Positions 62,750 through 64,000 of a stretch of DNA of 64,000 nt are shown piece after piece. The notes beneath the pieces are model-generated. The model saw nothing but the letters and a program-made list of their open reading frames with translations, ran no database searches and was not told the origin of the DNA. Source of the stretch: Paraspadella gotoi (lineage: Eukaryota > Chaetognatha); assembly GCA_051294375.1 (NCBI GenBank), contig CM119270.1:7870812-7934811 (forward strand). Direction: 5' to 3'. Both the position numbers and the translations under genes were made by a program. The stretch's first letter is position 1. Every line of letters starts with the position of its first letter.

Positions 62750-63440
62750 GGAAGGGATCTGTCAAGAAGACGTGGGAGAACTTACGAATCAAGAGGTGGG
62801 AGGAGGAGGGTGGATTGGAGTAGGTATGTTGAAGGGAAAGTTGAGAGAGGGAAAGGTCCTCAAGAAGACGCTGGGGAACTACATCAATGTAGGGAGTGTG
62901 TGGAAAGGAAAAGTTGAGAGAGGGGAAAAGTCTCAAATGACGCTGGAGGGGAGCTACAATCAAGGAGGGGGAAGGTTGGGAATTGTAGTAGGGATGTGAA
63001 GCGAAAATTGAGAGGGGAGACCGGTCTCACAGATTAAGACGGCGTGGGGCACGTGACATCCAATTTAGGGGATGTTGAAGGAAAAGTTTGAGACGGGATA
63101 AATCTCTTCAAGTAAGACGCTGGGGCACTACGATCAGAGGGGGGAGGTTGGATGATGGTGTTGAGGGAAAAGAGTTCGATGAGGGGAAAGGTGCTCAAGA
63201 TGACTGGGGAATTACATCAAGGTGGGGGAGGTTGGACGGAGTAGGGATGTTGAAGGGAAATTGAGAGGGAAAAGGTCTCAAGAAGAGGCTGGGGAAACAT
63301 TTTACAACCGGAGTAGAGATGCTGGCGGACATGGGGACTGAAGGGAGGGAAAAGTTTGAAAGCGGAGGGGAAGGAGGAGGTCTCAAGAAGACGGTGAGAG
63401 GAGGAACTAACATCCGGGTGGGGGAATGTTGAGGCGTTGA
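62750..63440 (+). repeat. Degenerate ~85-bp purine-rich satellite
   Basis: The block TCAAGAAGACGCTGGGGAAC recurs with changes near 62762, 62863, 62931, 63025, 63109, 63195, 63275 and 63382 (spacing 68-107 bp). Between copies run G-rich GGGGGAGGTTGG, GTAGGGATGTTGAAGGGAAA and TTGAGAGAGGGAAAGGT segments. Strong divergence indicates an old array. Confidence 0.7.
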
Positions 63441-64000
63441 AAGAGGTATCAAGCAGAGCAGGAGCTTGTAATATACGCAAGAAATAATTTTGGCGAGAGA
63501 AAAAAATCGAATTTAGTTTGAATGGTTAAAACGTAAATGTAATGTTAATACAGTCCTAAATAGTTTCGCGCGCGAGTGGAATTCAGTAACCGGCACGCTC
63601 CAGCACGAAGAAATAAGGGAAAAAAATGGCAGAAGTTAGCATATAAATAGACGTTAAGTATTGACTGCCCTGCTCATAAGTTCATTGAGCTGCTAGAGAC
63701 CCACTAAAAAGTTCTATACTGAATAAGAGATATATGATATATCCTTATCATGAGTAATATACACTGTTTCTTAAAACAGATCACCACCTAAGTCGGTAAA
63801 AAAGACATGTTATCGAAGTTTTACGACGATTTGTGAGAGTACACAATGCTTGGATGTGTTTGTTCCCCTGTGAGCCCAATGGGATTAGGGCTGAACGCTC
63901 GTGCGGAACGTGAACAGCCGTGTGAGCCTAGATCAGATGGAGATTCGTACCCGTCAAGATAATTAAACTTATTTCAAAGATGCAGGGTGATAAAGAAGAA
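63441..64000. other. Unique sequence at the right edge
   Basis: AT-rich with a possible TATA box (63642) and an ATG at 63979 that runs off the end. Nothing is recognised. Confidence 0.35.
63642..63649 (+). promoter_or_regulatory. Possible TATA box (TATAAATA)
   Basis: TATAAATA lies in a non-repetitive GC-balanced context at the right end. An ATG follows at 63979 at the very edge of the window. It could be a promoter or a retrotransposon LTR; no LTR partner is visible. Confidence 0.22.

Overview
This window looks like nuclear DNA from a multicellular animal, probably an arthropod or another invertebrate. Coding exons are short, widely spaced and bounded by GT/AG splice sites. Most of the sequence is intronic or intergenic. 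It is saturated with (AG)n/(TC)n arrays, trinucleotide (GAC)n-type arrays, tetranucleotide arrays and minisatellites, and there are nine runs of N (assembly gaps). There is no bacterial-style gene organisation, no CRISPR array, no rRNA and no convincing tRNA gene. I cannot identify the species.

Two real genes can be recognised. On the + strand, exons between about 29.7 kb and 48.2 kb form a PDZ-domain gene. A short start exon (29747-29783), a Gln/Pro/Ser/Thr-rich exon (38352-38829) and an Ala-run exon (40042-40260) join with matching splice phases. Further on, the second half of a PDZ domain (47212-47345) joins in phase to a basic linker exon (47971-48167). The PDZ half and linker most resemble the FRMPD4/FRMPD1/FRMPD3 (FERM and PDZ domain-containing) scaffold family. 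The exon carrying the first half of the PDZ is uncertain: 44221-44311 and 46215-46290 are both phase-compatible. The expected FERM exons are not visible. On the - strand, 52898-52031 holds the last two exons of a DDI1/DDI2 homologue (ubiquitin-linked, retropepsin-like aspartic protease), with a poly(A) signal at 51842-51837. Its catalytic, HDD and UBL exons are not visible.

Region by region: 0-29 kb is repeat-rich non-coding sequence with several unproven exon candidates (4625-4766, 6587-6748, 15010-15575 on the - strand, 23459-23607, 28441-28574). It contains a MITE-like repeat family (8.5, 12.8 and 13.3 kb, again at 31.6 kb), one copy of a tRNA-like SINE (17.3 kb; second copy at 35.4 kb) and a 20-bp minisatellite (20.04-20.64 kb). 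The PDZ gene spans 29.7-48.2 kb. One of its introns contains a large palindrome whose arms carry a 78-bp tandem array with a consensus splice-donor in nearly every unit. The DDI gene occupies 51.8-52.9 kb. From 53.6 to 64 kb the sequence changes character: GC-palindromic blocks, a 40-bp array (57 kb), a long stretch almost free of microsatellites (57.7-61.9 kb) and a degenerate ~85-bp satellite (62.75-63.4 kb).

The two recognised genes are in tail-to-tail orientation and nothing in the sequence suggests they work together. The most unusual features are the large palindrome, the direct use of (TC)n microsatellites as splice-acceptor pyrimidine tracts for the PDZ gene, and a 24-bp minisatellite that runs into the acceptor of the last DDI exon.
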